A model generated the notes under the pieces. It saw only the letters and a list, made by a program, of their open reading frames with translations. It ran no database searches and was not told the origin of the DNA. This document shows, one piece after another, positions 39,061 through 47,849 of a stretch of 59,762 nt of DNA. The translations under genes and the position numbers were made by a program. Where the stretch lies: IMG/VR virus record IMGVR_UViG_3300033148_002141, positions 1 through 59,762 of that record; one strand, 5' to 3'. Within the stretch, counting starts at the first letter, position 1. Each line of letters begins with the position of its first letter. The DNA is from a virus.

Positions 39061-40842
39061 CTATTCGTCGTCCGGCCCAACGCGAACTCGGAATAGCACT
39101 GTTCCGAAGGGTGGACGAAAATCTTCTTGCCGGTGATAGAGTTGGCCGGTGTGCGCAAGCGATGGAATCATATGGCTGTGCATCGGATCGGTTACGGTCG
39201 GTTCAATTCGCACAGTGTGTTCGTGCCCAGGATCAATAGCCGCAATGTCCCATTCCGGAATCGTCACCGAATGGGAATGGGCTGTGGACGTGGCACTGTG
39301 CGAGTGCTGAATACTGTGCAAATGATCGGGGTTTGTTAACGTGTTAGTTACGGTGTGAACATGGCCGTTTGCACCGTGGTCAAGTGTTGCGTTTTCCACT
39401 CCTGTGTAATCGACGTTCAATATGTAAGCGCCGAAATAACCGCTCGCGGTCGATTCGACCAGATTGACCGAACGCACATCCAAGTCATGGTAGTGGCTGT
39501 CGTGATCCTCGATGTTCGCGTTGCCAGAATCGACGGATAGATCGCCCCATAGGGGTTGGCCGCCGCCGTCTGTAGGCGTGCTGCCGTCGTATTCAGATAC
39601 GGTAATCGAAACAACGGTCGCCGCACTTACCACGGTTGTACCGGCCACACTTGTAATACCAGTCGCATTCGTGCTGGTGGCGACTGTCATACCATCCACA
39701 GTCAGGCCGGTCGCCGTGGTTTCTGTGACCGTGCTCTCGTGGGCGGCCAGAATCCACGCTGAATTATACCAGCCAGTGGCGTCATAAGTCACTTCGCTGG
39801 TGGCGGGATCAGCCGAATCGTGTTCTTTCGGACGAATCGGATGCGACCCTCCGGTCTTCCCCACGGCGTCGTAATCTGCGTTGGCCGCATCGAAGCCGAC
39901 AAGAAATTTGCCGGAAATCGTGGTGTCTTCCTTCCAGCCGGCCGGAATGGTGTCTGCGCCTTCATTCCACTTTACGCTGGTGCCGATTTTGGCGTCCAAA
40001 TGCCCTTCGATGGCCACCCGCCGTCCATCGTCGTCATACTTGTAGACCACCACGTCGCCGGCATGGATGTTAGGGTCCATGTAAGGCGTGGCCTTCAAAT
40101 AGACTTTGTAAGTCGTCTCGTCCGCCGCAGCCGTATTCCCGAAAATGTCGTCGGCGTCCTGGAAGATGGCACTGCCGATCTGGTTTTCATACCCGGATTC
40201 CCATTGCCACCGACTCGTCGCCTTGGCGTAAAGAGCGTGATCCCGTGTATCCGACACGCCCCATGCCAGACCATCCATATCCCGCAGATAGTAGGCGATA
40301 TTATCCACTCGGGGCAGATTCTCCCGATGCAGATAGAAGATGCGAATTGGCACCCGTGTAACGCCTCGGCCGCGGCTGTCTGCGCATTCAAATCCATCCG
40401 CGTACCAATAGGTAGAATCTGCGCCGGAGGGCAGGTTGTACGGTTTCCCGTCCGTCAGCTTGCCGACGGCCGTGATCTTGGCCGGTTTGAGAATCCACGA
40501 CTCGCCTTGATTCCAGAAGATGCCATCCGGAATGTGGATTGCGAAACCACCATTCCCGTGCCGATTCGGAAGCGGCAATCCACCCATAGGCCGATTCCAG
40601 ACGGTGAGTGCGGCCTCGGTGACAATCGGCGGATTCACCGGCGGGATCGGCAACAGTTGCGAAGTGCCGGACAACGGAGCGTAGCCGCGGTCCACTGCGT
40701 CGAACCACGTGCCGAATTCGGTGGGCGCATTATAATGCGCCAGCGGTATGCCCTCGCCGCCGAGAATCTGCGCCAAGCGCCGGCCATCGACGCCGCTACC
40801 GTCGAAGCACCTGACCACACATTCCGCCTGTTCTGCGAACAC
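39061..40842 (-). CDS. Large fibre/collar-like structural protein with His-rich tip
   Basis: 593 aa from GTG 40842, which overlaps the upstream TAG. N-terminal half globular, beta-rich middle. The C-terminal ~150 residues carry a chain of H-x-H motifs (DHDSHYHD, NGHVHT, DHLHSIQHSHS, STAHSHSV, PGHEHT, DPMHSHM), as in metal-stabilised trimeric fibre tips such as T4 gp12-type needles. Likely tail fibre or needle. Confidence 0.75.
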   Translation of the reverse strand: MFAEQAECVVRCFDGSGVDGRRLAQILGGEGIPLAHYNAPTEFGTWFDAVDRGYAPLSGTSQLLPIPPVNPPIVTEAALTVWNRPMGGLPLPNRHGNGGFAIHIPDGIFWNQGESWILKPAKITAVGKLTDGKPYNLPSGADSTYWYADGFECADSRGRGVTRVPIRIFYLHRENLPRVDNIAYYLRDMDGLAWGVSDTRDHALYAKATSRWQWESGYENQIGSAIFQDADDIFGNTAAADETTYKVYLKATPYMDPNIHAGDVVVYKYDDDGRRVAIEGHLDAKIGTSVKWNEGADTIPAGWKEDTTISGKFLVGFDAANADYDAVGKTGGSHPIRPKEHDSADPATSEVTYDATGWYNSAWILAAHESTVTETTATGLTVDGMTVATSTNATGITSVAGTTVVSAATVVSITVSEYDGSTPTDGGGQPLWGDLSVDSGNANIEDHDSHYHDLDVRSVNLVESTASGYFGAYILNVDYTGVENATLDHGANGHVHTVTNTLTNPDHLHSIQHSHSATSTAHSHSVTIPEWDIAAIDPGHEHTVRIEPTVTDPMHSHMIPSLAHTGQLYHRQEDFRPPFGTVLFRVRVGPDDE

Positions 40843-42638
40843 TATCGTCGCCCCCCTTCGACTCCCCGAATCTCGACCTCGTACAACGTCACGGCCTGAG
40901 TTGTGTTGCCCGTCAATTCCACTTCCAGGAACCGATTCGCCGGCGTATCCCCCTCGAATCCGTGTCCATCCAGATTCCAATCGAGATAGCCCGTAGTCTT
41001 GCTCAAATCAAACGCTACGTCCGGGCTGTTCACTTCGACTGACACCCCCGTCTCGTCATCCTTCGCCATGCTCGCCGTCTGTGGTGTCGCGCTGTGGTTG
41101 TAGTAGTATCGCAAATGCAGCGTCTCCGTGTTCGCCAGCGGCTCGAATCGGAGCCCGACTGCCCGCACGGTGGCATGTTCTTTCGCGTCGATGGCGAACG
41201 TGCCCAACTTCAGGGTGTAATTGATGGCCGAGCCGGCATCACTTGTCCCCTCATACATCAGGTTCGGGGTTCCCGCCACTCCGGCCAATACCCGTTGTTC
41301 GTTGTCGATGATTCCAACGCAACTCGCCCGCATGTCCGCCCCGAATGATTCCTCGTACCACTGCTGCTGCCGGTAATTGAACGCAAGACAATTCTGCGGC
41401 TGTGTATCCGAATCCTTCGCGTAATAGAACCGCACGCACTGATTCTGCGGATCATGCACCACGTGAAACCACTGCTTGGCCGCCCAATTGATGGTGTCCC
41501 GCCAGTAGTCCTGAATGGGATCGGACACCGATTGAATCTGATTGCCGTCGAAGAAATAGGCCCCCAATTCGTCCACCAGGAACGCCAAGCCCTCCACCCG
41601 GCACCAACAGCGCTGATTCACGCAGCCGCGCTCTGCAACCAGGGTGATGCTCGTATCGGTCCGCGGATCGCTGCACGTTGTCAATCGGTAGATGTGCCGG
41701 CTTTTTAACAGGAACATCTGTCCATAAGCTGTCATCGCGCCCACCAATCGGTCGCCGTCCGGATAGCCGTACAGCTTGTTGGTGGCCGGCACGCTCTCCG
41801 GCTCGTCGTCTTCCGAGAAATAGATCGCGTCGTATTCGGTCGCGGTCGGTTTGATGGCGTAATTCGGCGGGGTTCCGCTACCGGCTCCCGTGCTTTCCAG
41901 CACCATCGCAGTCACGCTATCCACCGAGGAAATAGTCGCCTGCCCGGATGGCGTGTGAAACACCAGGCCCACCATGTGCGAGGTCCAATTGGTCCCTGAT
42001 CCAACCACGGCCGTCCCGGATATCGTGACCGTGCCCTCGGAATACTCGTCGGGCACCAACCACCATGACCGATTCTGGTAGAACTGCACCACCGCCATGT
42101 GACTCGGCGGCACAGTGAAGCGATTCGCGTTGGGATATCCCTTCGTCGTCGTGAATCGAAGCGACTCGTTCTCCCGCAACTGCGCATCGGTATTCGATGT
42201 GTAAGCAGTCGTCGCCACGTTGTCATCCAGGGTGACATCCAAGTAATACGTGACGCCCTGCCCGTCCGTATTGCGCCAAATCTGACGCTGTGTGACTCGC
42301 GATTCCGAAGACGTTGGAATCCCGGAATAGTAGAGTTTGGCGACCCCGCTATCGCTCTGGTCGATTTCAGCGACGGGGGAGAAGCTCGACGGGATATTCG
42401 AATCGTCTAAAAACCGGACATAGGCGCTGTAGACACCCTGAATGCTGCCGGCCCCTCCGGTTGCCTCGATGCTGCATGATGTCTCCGGGGCACTGATTCC
42501 GGCGTCTTCGGTGGTGTTGCTGTAGCCGTCCCATCGCTGCGGACGCCCGAGGCCGGTAGCGATGAATACTTCGCCCTTCCGGGATTCTGCAATCGTAGGT
42601 GGGCGGCTTGTGGGCAGATTGCCGTACAAGACTGTCAT
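40842..42638 (-). CDS. Tail nozzle/tubular protein (T7 gp12/P22 gp10-like)
   Basis: 598 aa from ATG 42638. Beta-propeller-like pattern typical of podovirus nozzle proteins: VYSAYVRFLDDSNIPSSFSP, QRQIWRNTDGQGVTYYLDVT, MAVVQFYQNRSWWLVPDEY, AMTAYGQMFLLKSRHIYRLT and YEVEIRGVEGG at the end. The usual N-terminal 'all phage head' segment is missing and is supplied by the separate gene at 42765. Confidence 0.78.
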   Translation of the reverse strand: MTVLYGNLPTSRPPTIAESRKGEVFIATGLGRPQRWDGYSNTTEDAGISAPETSCSIEATGGAGSIQGVYSAYVRFLDDSNIPSSFSPVAEIDQSDSGVAKLYYSGIPTSSESRVTQRQIWRNTDGQGVTYYLDVTLDDNVATTAYTSNTDAQLRENESLRFTTTKGYPNANRFTVPPSHMAVVQFYQNRSWWLVPDEYSEGTVTISGTAVVGSGTNWTSHMVGLVFHTPSGQATISSVDSVTAMVLESTGAGSGTPPNYAIKPTATEYDAIYFSEDDEPESVPATNKLYGYPDGDRLVGAMTAYGQMFLLKSRHIYRLTTCSDPRTDTSITLVAERGCVNQRCWCRVEGLAFLVDELGAYFFDGNQIQSVSDPIQDYWRDTINWAAKQWFHVVHDPQNQCVRFYYAKDSDTQPQNCLAFNYRQQQWYEESFGADMRASCVGIIDNEQRVLAGVAGTPNLMYEGTSDAGSAINYTLKLGTFAIDAKEHATVRAVGLRFEPLANTETLHLRYYYNHSATPQTASMAKDDETGVSVEVNSPDVAFDLSKTTGYLDWNLDGHGFEGDTPANRFLEVELTGNTTQAVTLYEVEIRGVEGGRR

Positions 42639-42764
42639 CGGTGCCCCCCCTCTTGCAATGCGTTCTGGAATCGCAAGCGAAGCGAACGGTCAGACGGAAA
42701 CGCTCGGCGTCTCAATCGCAGGCGGCTGGTACTGCCGTTGATTGAAGCCGTGAATACCATTGCT

Positions 42765-43055
42765 TTACGCCGGCGTTTCTCCAACGATTATGTGGCCGTC
42801 AGCAGTTGCCCAGATTAGATAGTCCGTATGCGGAGCACGATAGAAGTGCATCGCAATTACGTCCCCCGAACCGCCCGGCGTGCCTGTAAATGTCAGCGCC
42901 CGGCGGCCCTTGCGAACTTGTAGCATCCCGGGCCCAGGGCTGTGCAAGTTCTCCTGTTTCTGCGCATCCCCGGGCCGGCCAACCAGCGCGCCGCGGTTGG
43001 TCACCAGCCCGTGGAATTCGCGGACCACCATGCGGGATTCGGGTGATTCGGCCAT
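42765..43055 (-). CDS. N-terminal segment of a nozzle-type protein (separate gene)
   Basis: 96 aa from ATG 43055, overlapping the upstream TGA. REFHGLVTNRGALVGRPGDA and MLQVRKGRR resemble the first residues of podovirus nozzle proteins, which normally continue into the body encoded at 40842. A 126-bp gap lies between. Either a split gene or a small docking protein. Confidence 0.6.
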   Translation of the reverse strand: MAESPESRMVVREFHGLVTNRGALVGRPGDAQKQENLHSPGPGMLQVRKGRRALTFTGTPGGSGDVIAMHFYRAPHTDYLIWATADGHIIVGETPA

Positions 43056-43780
43056 CAATCCGCCGTCTTCAGGATTCCAGTAACAATGACGATCCCGTCG
43101 GCACCATCATCGTCAGCGTCCTCGCCGGCTACCAAATCCAGGGTGTCGCCAGCCTCGACTTCATCCTCAGCATCATCGAGGTTGTCAAATTGGACCATTT
43201 CCTTGTCGGCGATTGCATTCAATTCCTCAGTGTCGAAGATATTGGCCGCGCTGCCGTCGTTGTTCTGTAAGTCCCATTGGTCATCCGCGTGGTCCCCCGC
43301 AGCGGCAGTCTTCCAGCCAATACAGTTGAGCACACGCAGGTCATACCCCGTCGGGACGGTGTAGCTCAGCGTCTCGCCGGTATCCGGCTCGAAAATGATA
43401 GTCACGGGAATCCCGGCCAGCGTTCCCGTTCCAGCCACGGCGGCGATTCTCAGGCTTCCCGAGGCAGGCCAGGCGAGATTCCCACTGCTATCGAGTACCA
43501 CAGCCTTGCTGGCTGCCCCGGTTCCCGCCGTCACGCCGTCCAATACGTCCACTTCCGTCTGCGTGAGATTCTCGATGATGTCAATCCGGTCGCAAATCTC
43601 TGTTGCGGCGGTCTGACTGGTCAGAGCTACGCCCAACTTGTTCTTTGAGTCGGCGCTGATTGCCGCGTCACCCGACCGCGTGCAGACCCACGTAATCATC
43701 ACAAACAGCGTCAGCGTCAACAGGACACACAGTGTTCGCCACGGGTGATTGCGAGCGTTGGTTTTCAAATACGTCACCAT
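43055..43780 (-). CDS. Membrane-anchored or exported structural-like protein
   Basis: 241 aa from ATG 43780 (AAAGGAGC upstream). One hydrophobic segment LCVLLTLTLFVMITWVC near the N-terminus, then LTQTEVDVLDGVTAGTGAAS, a phrase common in phage structural proteins, and an acidic C-terminus (GEDADDDGADGIVIVTG). Between the tail adaptor and nozzle genes. Confidence 0.65.
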   Translation of the reverse strand: MVTYLKTNARNHPWRTLCVLLTLTLFVMITWVCTRSGDAAISADSKNKLGVALTSQTAATEICDRIDIIENLTQTEVDVLDGVTAGTGAASKAVVLDSSGNLAWPASGSLRIAAVAGTGTLAGIPVTIIFEPDTGETLSYTVPTGYDLRVLNCIGWKTAAAGDHADDQWDLQNNDGSAANIFDTEELNAIADKEMVQFDNLDDAEDEVEAGDTLDLVAGEDADDDGADGIVIVTGILKTAD

Positions 43781-43812
43781 TGTTCATGCTCCTTTCGGAA
43801 AGCTATGGGATT

Positions 43813-44976
43813 CTACAGGTCACTCTTGATGGTAACTATGTCCCTGAGTCGATAGGGTCCAGGCTGTGGGCGGCCGATGACCTCGGTTTGCCGGTCGCGG
43901 TTATCGGCACCTTTGGCCCGCAGTAGAGCGTCCCGGTATTCCGCCGCGAATTCGGCCTTGTTCTTCATATTCCTCTGGTACGCCAGATGCTTCCGGACAC
44001 ATGCGAACAACGCTTCTTGGGCGGCATATTCGATGTCCACAATGTCCGACACGTAATACTTGGCGCCGCTGGTGGTGGAGAGGGATTGGGAGAGGGTCAG
44101 GTGCGTTGCGTCGGTGACGGCTGAAATCGTCTGCTGTTCACTGTACGGGTACAAGCCTTCCAAGCCGGTGGGGACATTGCTGGTATCCCCCACCCGCAAG
44201 AGCGCGCCTACCATCGTGCTGGAAAAGGCGGTGCCGGTTCCAGTCACGGCGGTTCCGTTTATGGCAATCGTTCCGGCCCGGTCGTTCGCCGCGTGCCCGG
44301 AATGGCGAAGCTGCCGGCCGTACCGCTGATACAGGAAGTCGATTGTCTCCGATTCGTCATTGGCCGGATACAGATACAGGCTCCAGGTCCCATGCAAATC
44401 CGGGTCGGCGCGCAGGCAATACGCTACTAAATCCCCGGTCGTGTCATTGAAGCGGTGCAGAGCCATCATCTGCTGGTAATCGACCCGCCGACCCCACCGC
44501 CAATACGTCTCAGACCACGGGCCGTCGAAACAATGAAAATCGTGCGGTAGATGGTAGGCCAGCGGGTACAACTGAAAACTGCTTGCGGACACATCCGCGC
44601 CGGGATTCAGCGTAGCGTCCAGCGTCACATGGGTACTGTCCACGTAGCTGTCCACCAAATGCAGGGCGTTAGTGCCGCTGATCTTCAGCGCAATCAGCTT
44701 GTCCGTATCAGACACCCACGAAGGCAGGGTCGAACTGAATGTCACCTGACGGCCCGTGTGCTCGTATGCAGCCGTGCCCGTGGTGTGTGCTGCCTGCGTA
44801 ACCACGCGGCCCTGTTTGAGGCTGAATGTCCATCTATGCGCATTCAGCACTTCCCGATAAGCGTTCTGCACGGCTCGCCGCAGGTCCCGCTGCGCGGCGC
44901 TCGCGCTCAGCGCCCCAATGAAATCATTGGCCGCCTCAAGAATATCGGCGAACGTCAGAATGTAGGGCTGTGGCAT
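43813..44976 (-). CDS. Tail adaptor/tubular protein (T7 gp11-like)
   Basis: 387 aa from ATG 44976. The N-terminal helices (FADILEAANDFIGALSASAA, DLRRAVQNAYREVLNAHRW) are typical of the adaptor ring under the portal. A beta insertion domain (AGTIAINGTAVTGTGTAFSS) and a C-terminal helix (RNMKNKAEFAAEYRDALLRA) follow. Position between portal and nozzle fits. Confidence 0.75.
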   Translation of the reverse strand: MPQPYILTFADILEAANDFIGALSASAAQRDLRRAVQNAYREVLNAHRWTFSLKQGRVVTQAAHTTGTAAYEHTGRQVTFSSTLPSWVSDTDKLIALKISGTNALHLVDSYVDSTHVTLDATLNPGADVSASSFQLYPLAYHLPHDFHCFDGPWSETYWRWGRRVDYQQMMALHRFNDTTGDLVAYCLRADPDLHGTWSLYLYPANDESETIDFLYQRYGRQLRHSGHAANDRAGTIAINGTAVTGTGTAFSSTMVGALLRVGDTSNVPTGLEGLYPYSEQQTISAVTDATHLTLSQSLSTTSGAKYYVSDIVDIEYAAQEALFACVRKHLAYQRNMKNKAEFAAEYRDALLRAKGADNRDRQTEVIGRPQPGPYRLRDIVTIKSDL

Positions 44977-44980
44977 CGTT

Positions 44981-45478
44981 CTATCTCCCGGCCAGTTCTT
45001 CGGCCAGAGCCTCTTTCATTTCCGCACGCTTGACCGGTGTAATTCGTTCGCCTTCCGCCTCCATGTCGGCAATCTTGTCGTTCAAGTGCCGCTCGACCAG
45101 GTGATCGGCCACCTGATACGGCCGGTCGTCAGGAACCTCCGGAATCGCCCGGGTTATCGTTTTGCCATCACAGGTGGCGTTCCAGCCATTTCGATTGCAA
45201 ATCTTCGCCACTTCCGCTTTGATGTCGCCTTCGGAAACCCACGCAAGCGGATCGTCACGCACCCCATGTCGGCATAAGCCCGGTATGAATCGCTTGCCCT
45301 CTGGATTCACGCCATGCGCACGCGCCTTGGCCATCGCCCGCTTCCGCGCCGCTTCCGTGGGAAACGGGTCGCCAAGACTCGCGGCAAAAGTCGTGCTGGT
45401 ACGAATAGCCGTAGCCAGATTCAGCTTCGTTTTGAGCCGTCTCCGATGACGAATGCGATGCAATAAGCGTTCGGTCAT
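44981..45478 (-). CDS. Hypothetical protein next to the portal
   Basis: 165 aa from ATG 45478, overlapping the portal stop by four bases. Basic N-terminus (RLLHRIRHRRRLKTKLNLAT), ARKRAMAKARAHGVNPEGKR, and an acidic helical tail. Possibly a head-completion or portal-associated protein; unassigned. Confidence 0.65.
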   Translation of the reverse strand: MTERLLHRIRHRRRLKTKLNLATAIRTSTTFAASLGDPFPTEAARKRAMAKARAHGVNPEGKRFIPGLCRHGVRDDPLAWVSEGDIKAEVAKICNRNGWNATCDGKTITRAIPEVPDDRPYQVADHLVERHLNDKIADMEAEGERITPVKRAEMKEALAEELAGR

Positions 45479-47406
45479 GCTGGTCCCTGTTCCTGCTGCG
45501 GCTGCTCGCCTCCCGCCCCGGGCGGCGGCGCTGGCGGCATGACGGGCAGCATCATGTCATCCAGACGGACCTCGTATACCTCGGACATCCAACGAATGAA
45601 GGCATTCCAGGGCTGCGTTACGCCTTGCGCCGCGAAGTTCAACAGTCCCGGCACGATCACCTGTCCGACCTGCTGGAAGTCCGCCTGCTCCTTGTTCTTG
45701 TTCTTGGGCGTATCAGTGCCCACCTCGATGCTGTAATCCACCTCGGCACACGCCTGATACGGATCAGGAGTATTCCAGAGCGTAGACCACAAATGCGTCA
45801 GTGGCCCCAAGTTGCCGATCGGCTTTCCGTCGGAGTCGAATTCGGGCGGCGGCTCACCGGCCAACGGGGCAATCACCGACGGCGCTGTGTACAGCCGACT
45901 GGCGATTCCCTCTTTCCGGGCAATCAGCGAGTGCCATTCGCGGCACTTCTGGCGGAATTGTTCCGGCCGGGTCATCGCCCTCGCATCCCGAATCTGCGCC
46001 TCGCTGCCGGATCGCATCTGCGTTTCGCCCATATTGCCAACCAACAACGGACTCATACCAGTCATGTCCTCGAATGCCCGTTCGACCAGCGAAATCAGCT
46101 TGTAGTTGTCGATCGAAGCGTCCGGGAACATGATGTAGTCGATCAATTCCTTGACCGGCCGTTCCGCCGTCACCACCGAACCATCGTAGCCTTCCAGAAG
46201 GGCATCCTTGACAGACTTCGCCAGGGCTGGGTCCACAGTCAGAAGCACCCGTGAAGTCCACCAAATACGGTCCATCAGGAAGCTATACGCCTGATCCAGA
46301 TACACTTGCAACGGCAGCGCGGCCTTCAAAGGTGCCCGCGGCCAACAGGAATCTGTGCCGGGCAGAAAGTCCAATACACTGCACGGCCAAGGGCTTTCGG
46401 ACAGCCGGTCCGCATAGAATGGAATCGGCCAATCGACCCGGCTGCGGAACTCTTCAGCGGTCAGGTTGTCGGTGAAAATGTGCGGAGGCAGATTGGCAGG
46501 ATACCCCAACCCGGGAATGATAACCAGCCATACGTGCCGTATCTCTTCGGGCAGCGCGGGAGGGGTTTTGGTATCATCCTGGGCGATATTCAACTGCGTG
46601 CCGAATCCGATTCGAGAATAGACCTCGTAATACCATACGATGTCGCTCTTGTTGTCTACCGCTCCGGGCTTTCCTTCGTCCGGCACCTCTCTGACCGATT
46701 GGAGCGTACTCTTGTACTTGGCGCGAATCTCTTCCGGGTCCAGATTCAACAATTCGGCCAACCGCCAACGGCTTTCGGAACGCTCGCGGATTATGTAACC
46801 CGCGTTGCGCATCTGCCGGGCGTCCGGGTCGATGAATAGGTGGTCCACCGAATCATAGAACGTACCCGGCACTTCGCCGTAAGCGCCCTCGGTCAATTCA
46901 TGCCAGACAACCCCGCGACCCTTCCCCAATGCTTCGGTCGTCGCCTTGACGGTCTCGGTCTCCAGCCCGGTTTCCACTCTCAGGTAATTCAAAAACCATT
47001 GGCCCAGCCATGCGCGTACGTGGTCAATCCACTGCATGAATGTTTCCGGCATCGCCATCCCGGACGGCACCGGCTGGCCGCTCAATAAGGACAGAAGTTC
47101 CGGCGGCGGTGCCGGGCGACTCGGCGATACCTTGCGGTGCGGTGCCCGATAATGGACATAGGGCAGGTACGTGTCGATGAATTGCGCCGTCTTATTCAAT
47201 CGGGCTCTGAAATGCGGAGAACCACCGTCAGGGAACGGCTTAAACTTCGCATCGCACCTGATGTAGAGGTCATCGTATGTCTTGCCGACGAACTCCCAAA
47301 TCCGGTTGGCCGTCTCACCGAATTCATCGTGCTTGTGCTTGCGCGCACGCTCGATGAGCTTTTCCCAGATTTCTGCAACCCTATTGAGCCGGTTACGAAT
47401 CGTCAT
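45475..47406 (-). CDS. Portal (head-tail connector) protein
   Basis: 643 aa from ATG 47406. Podovirus-type portal features: DDLYIRCDAKFKPFPDGGSP, YHGF-like ALGKGRGVVWHELTEGA, VDHLFIDPDARQMRNAGYII, WWTSRVLLTVDPALAKSVKD, and an AFEDMTGMSPLLVGNMGETQ stem-helix region. The C-terminus is Pro/Gln-rich. Upstream of it is the terminase, downstream the adaptor, the usual late order. Confidence 0.85.
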   Translation of the reverse strand: MTIRNRLNRVAEIWEKLIERARKHKHDEFGETANRIWEFVGKTYDDLYIRCDAKFKPFPDGGSPHFRARLNKTAQFIDTYLPYVHYRAPHRKVSPSRPAPPPELLSLLSGQPVPSGMAMPETFMQWIDHVRAWLGQWFLNYLRVETGLETETVKATTEALGKGRGVVWHELTEGAYGEVPGTFYDSVDHLFIDPDARQMRNAGYIIRERSESRWRLAELLNLDPEEIRAKYKSTLQSVREVPDEGKPGAVDNKSDIVWYYEVYSRIGFGTQLNIAQDDTKTPPALPEEIRHVWLVIIPGLGYPANLPPHIFTDNLTAEEFRSRVDWPIPFYADRLSESPWPCSVLDFLPGTDSCWPRAPLKAALPLQVYLDQAYSFLMDRIWWTSRVLLTVDPALAKSVKDALLEGYDGSVVTAERPVKELIDYIMFPDASIDNYKLISLVERAFEDMTGMSPLLVGNMGETQMRSGSEAQIRDARAMTRPEQFRQKCREWHSLIARKEGIASRLYTAPSVIAPLAGEPPPEFDSDGKPIGNLGPLTHLWSTLWNTPDPYQACAEVDYSIEVGTDTPKNKNKEQADFQQVGQVIVPGLLNFAAQGVTQPWNAFIRWMSEVYEVRLDDMMLPVMPPAPPPGAGGEQPQQEQGPA

Positions 47407-47825
47407 GTACTACTCGTTTCTACGGCGTGGGTTTCGATCTTCTTGGGCCGACCGGGACCGCGCTTGGGTGCATCGCCTTTAGTCACATGCTCTTCCAATG
47501 CGCATATTCTCTCGATGAGATCGGATACGATCCCATCCAATCGCTCCAGCAGCGGCACGATTTTCTTCAGCCACTCCGTCTGCGGGGCCAGCTTGTATAC
47601 GGCGCCCTCCTTCAGCAATTCGGGGCGTGACGCCACCCACGGATCATCTACGTGGTAACACGTCTCGTAAAATCGAAAGCCGCCTTCCCTGCGAATCGCC
47701 AGGGCGTTCACGGCCCGTTCGCCGACCCATGTGACCCACGCCGGCATCCACGGGCCATTCTTGCTCTTGGCCACCATGATGACATCACTGGGGTTTAATT
47801 CCGGCTTCTGATACTCAGCAGTCAC
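47403..47825 (-). CDS. Hypothetical protein between terminase and portal
   Basis: 140 aa from GTG 47825 (AAGGAGAGTAAC upstream); it overlaps the portal start. A globular N-terminal half (GPWMPAWVTWVGERAVNALA) precedes a coiled-coil segment (VPLLERLDGIVSDLIERICA) and an AT-hook-like GRPKK near the C-terminus (KRGPGRPKKIETHAVETSST). Confidence 0.7.
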   Translation of the reverse strand: MTAEYQKPELNPSDVIMVAKSKNGPWMPAWVTWVGERAVNALAIRREGGFRFYETCYHVDDPWVASRPELLKEGAVYKLAPQTEWLKKIVPLLERLDGIVSDLIERICALEEHVTKGDAPKRGPGRPKKIETHAVETSST

Positions 47826-47849
47826 GTTACTCTCCTTTCGGGCTGGTGC

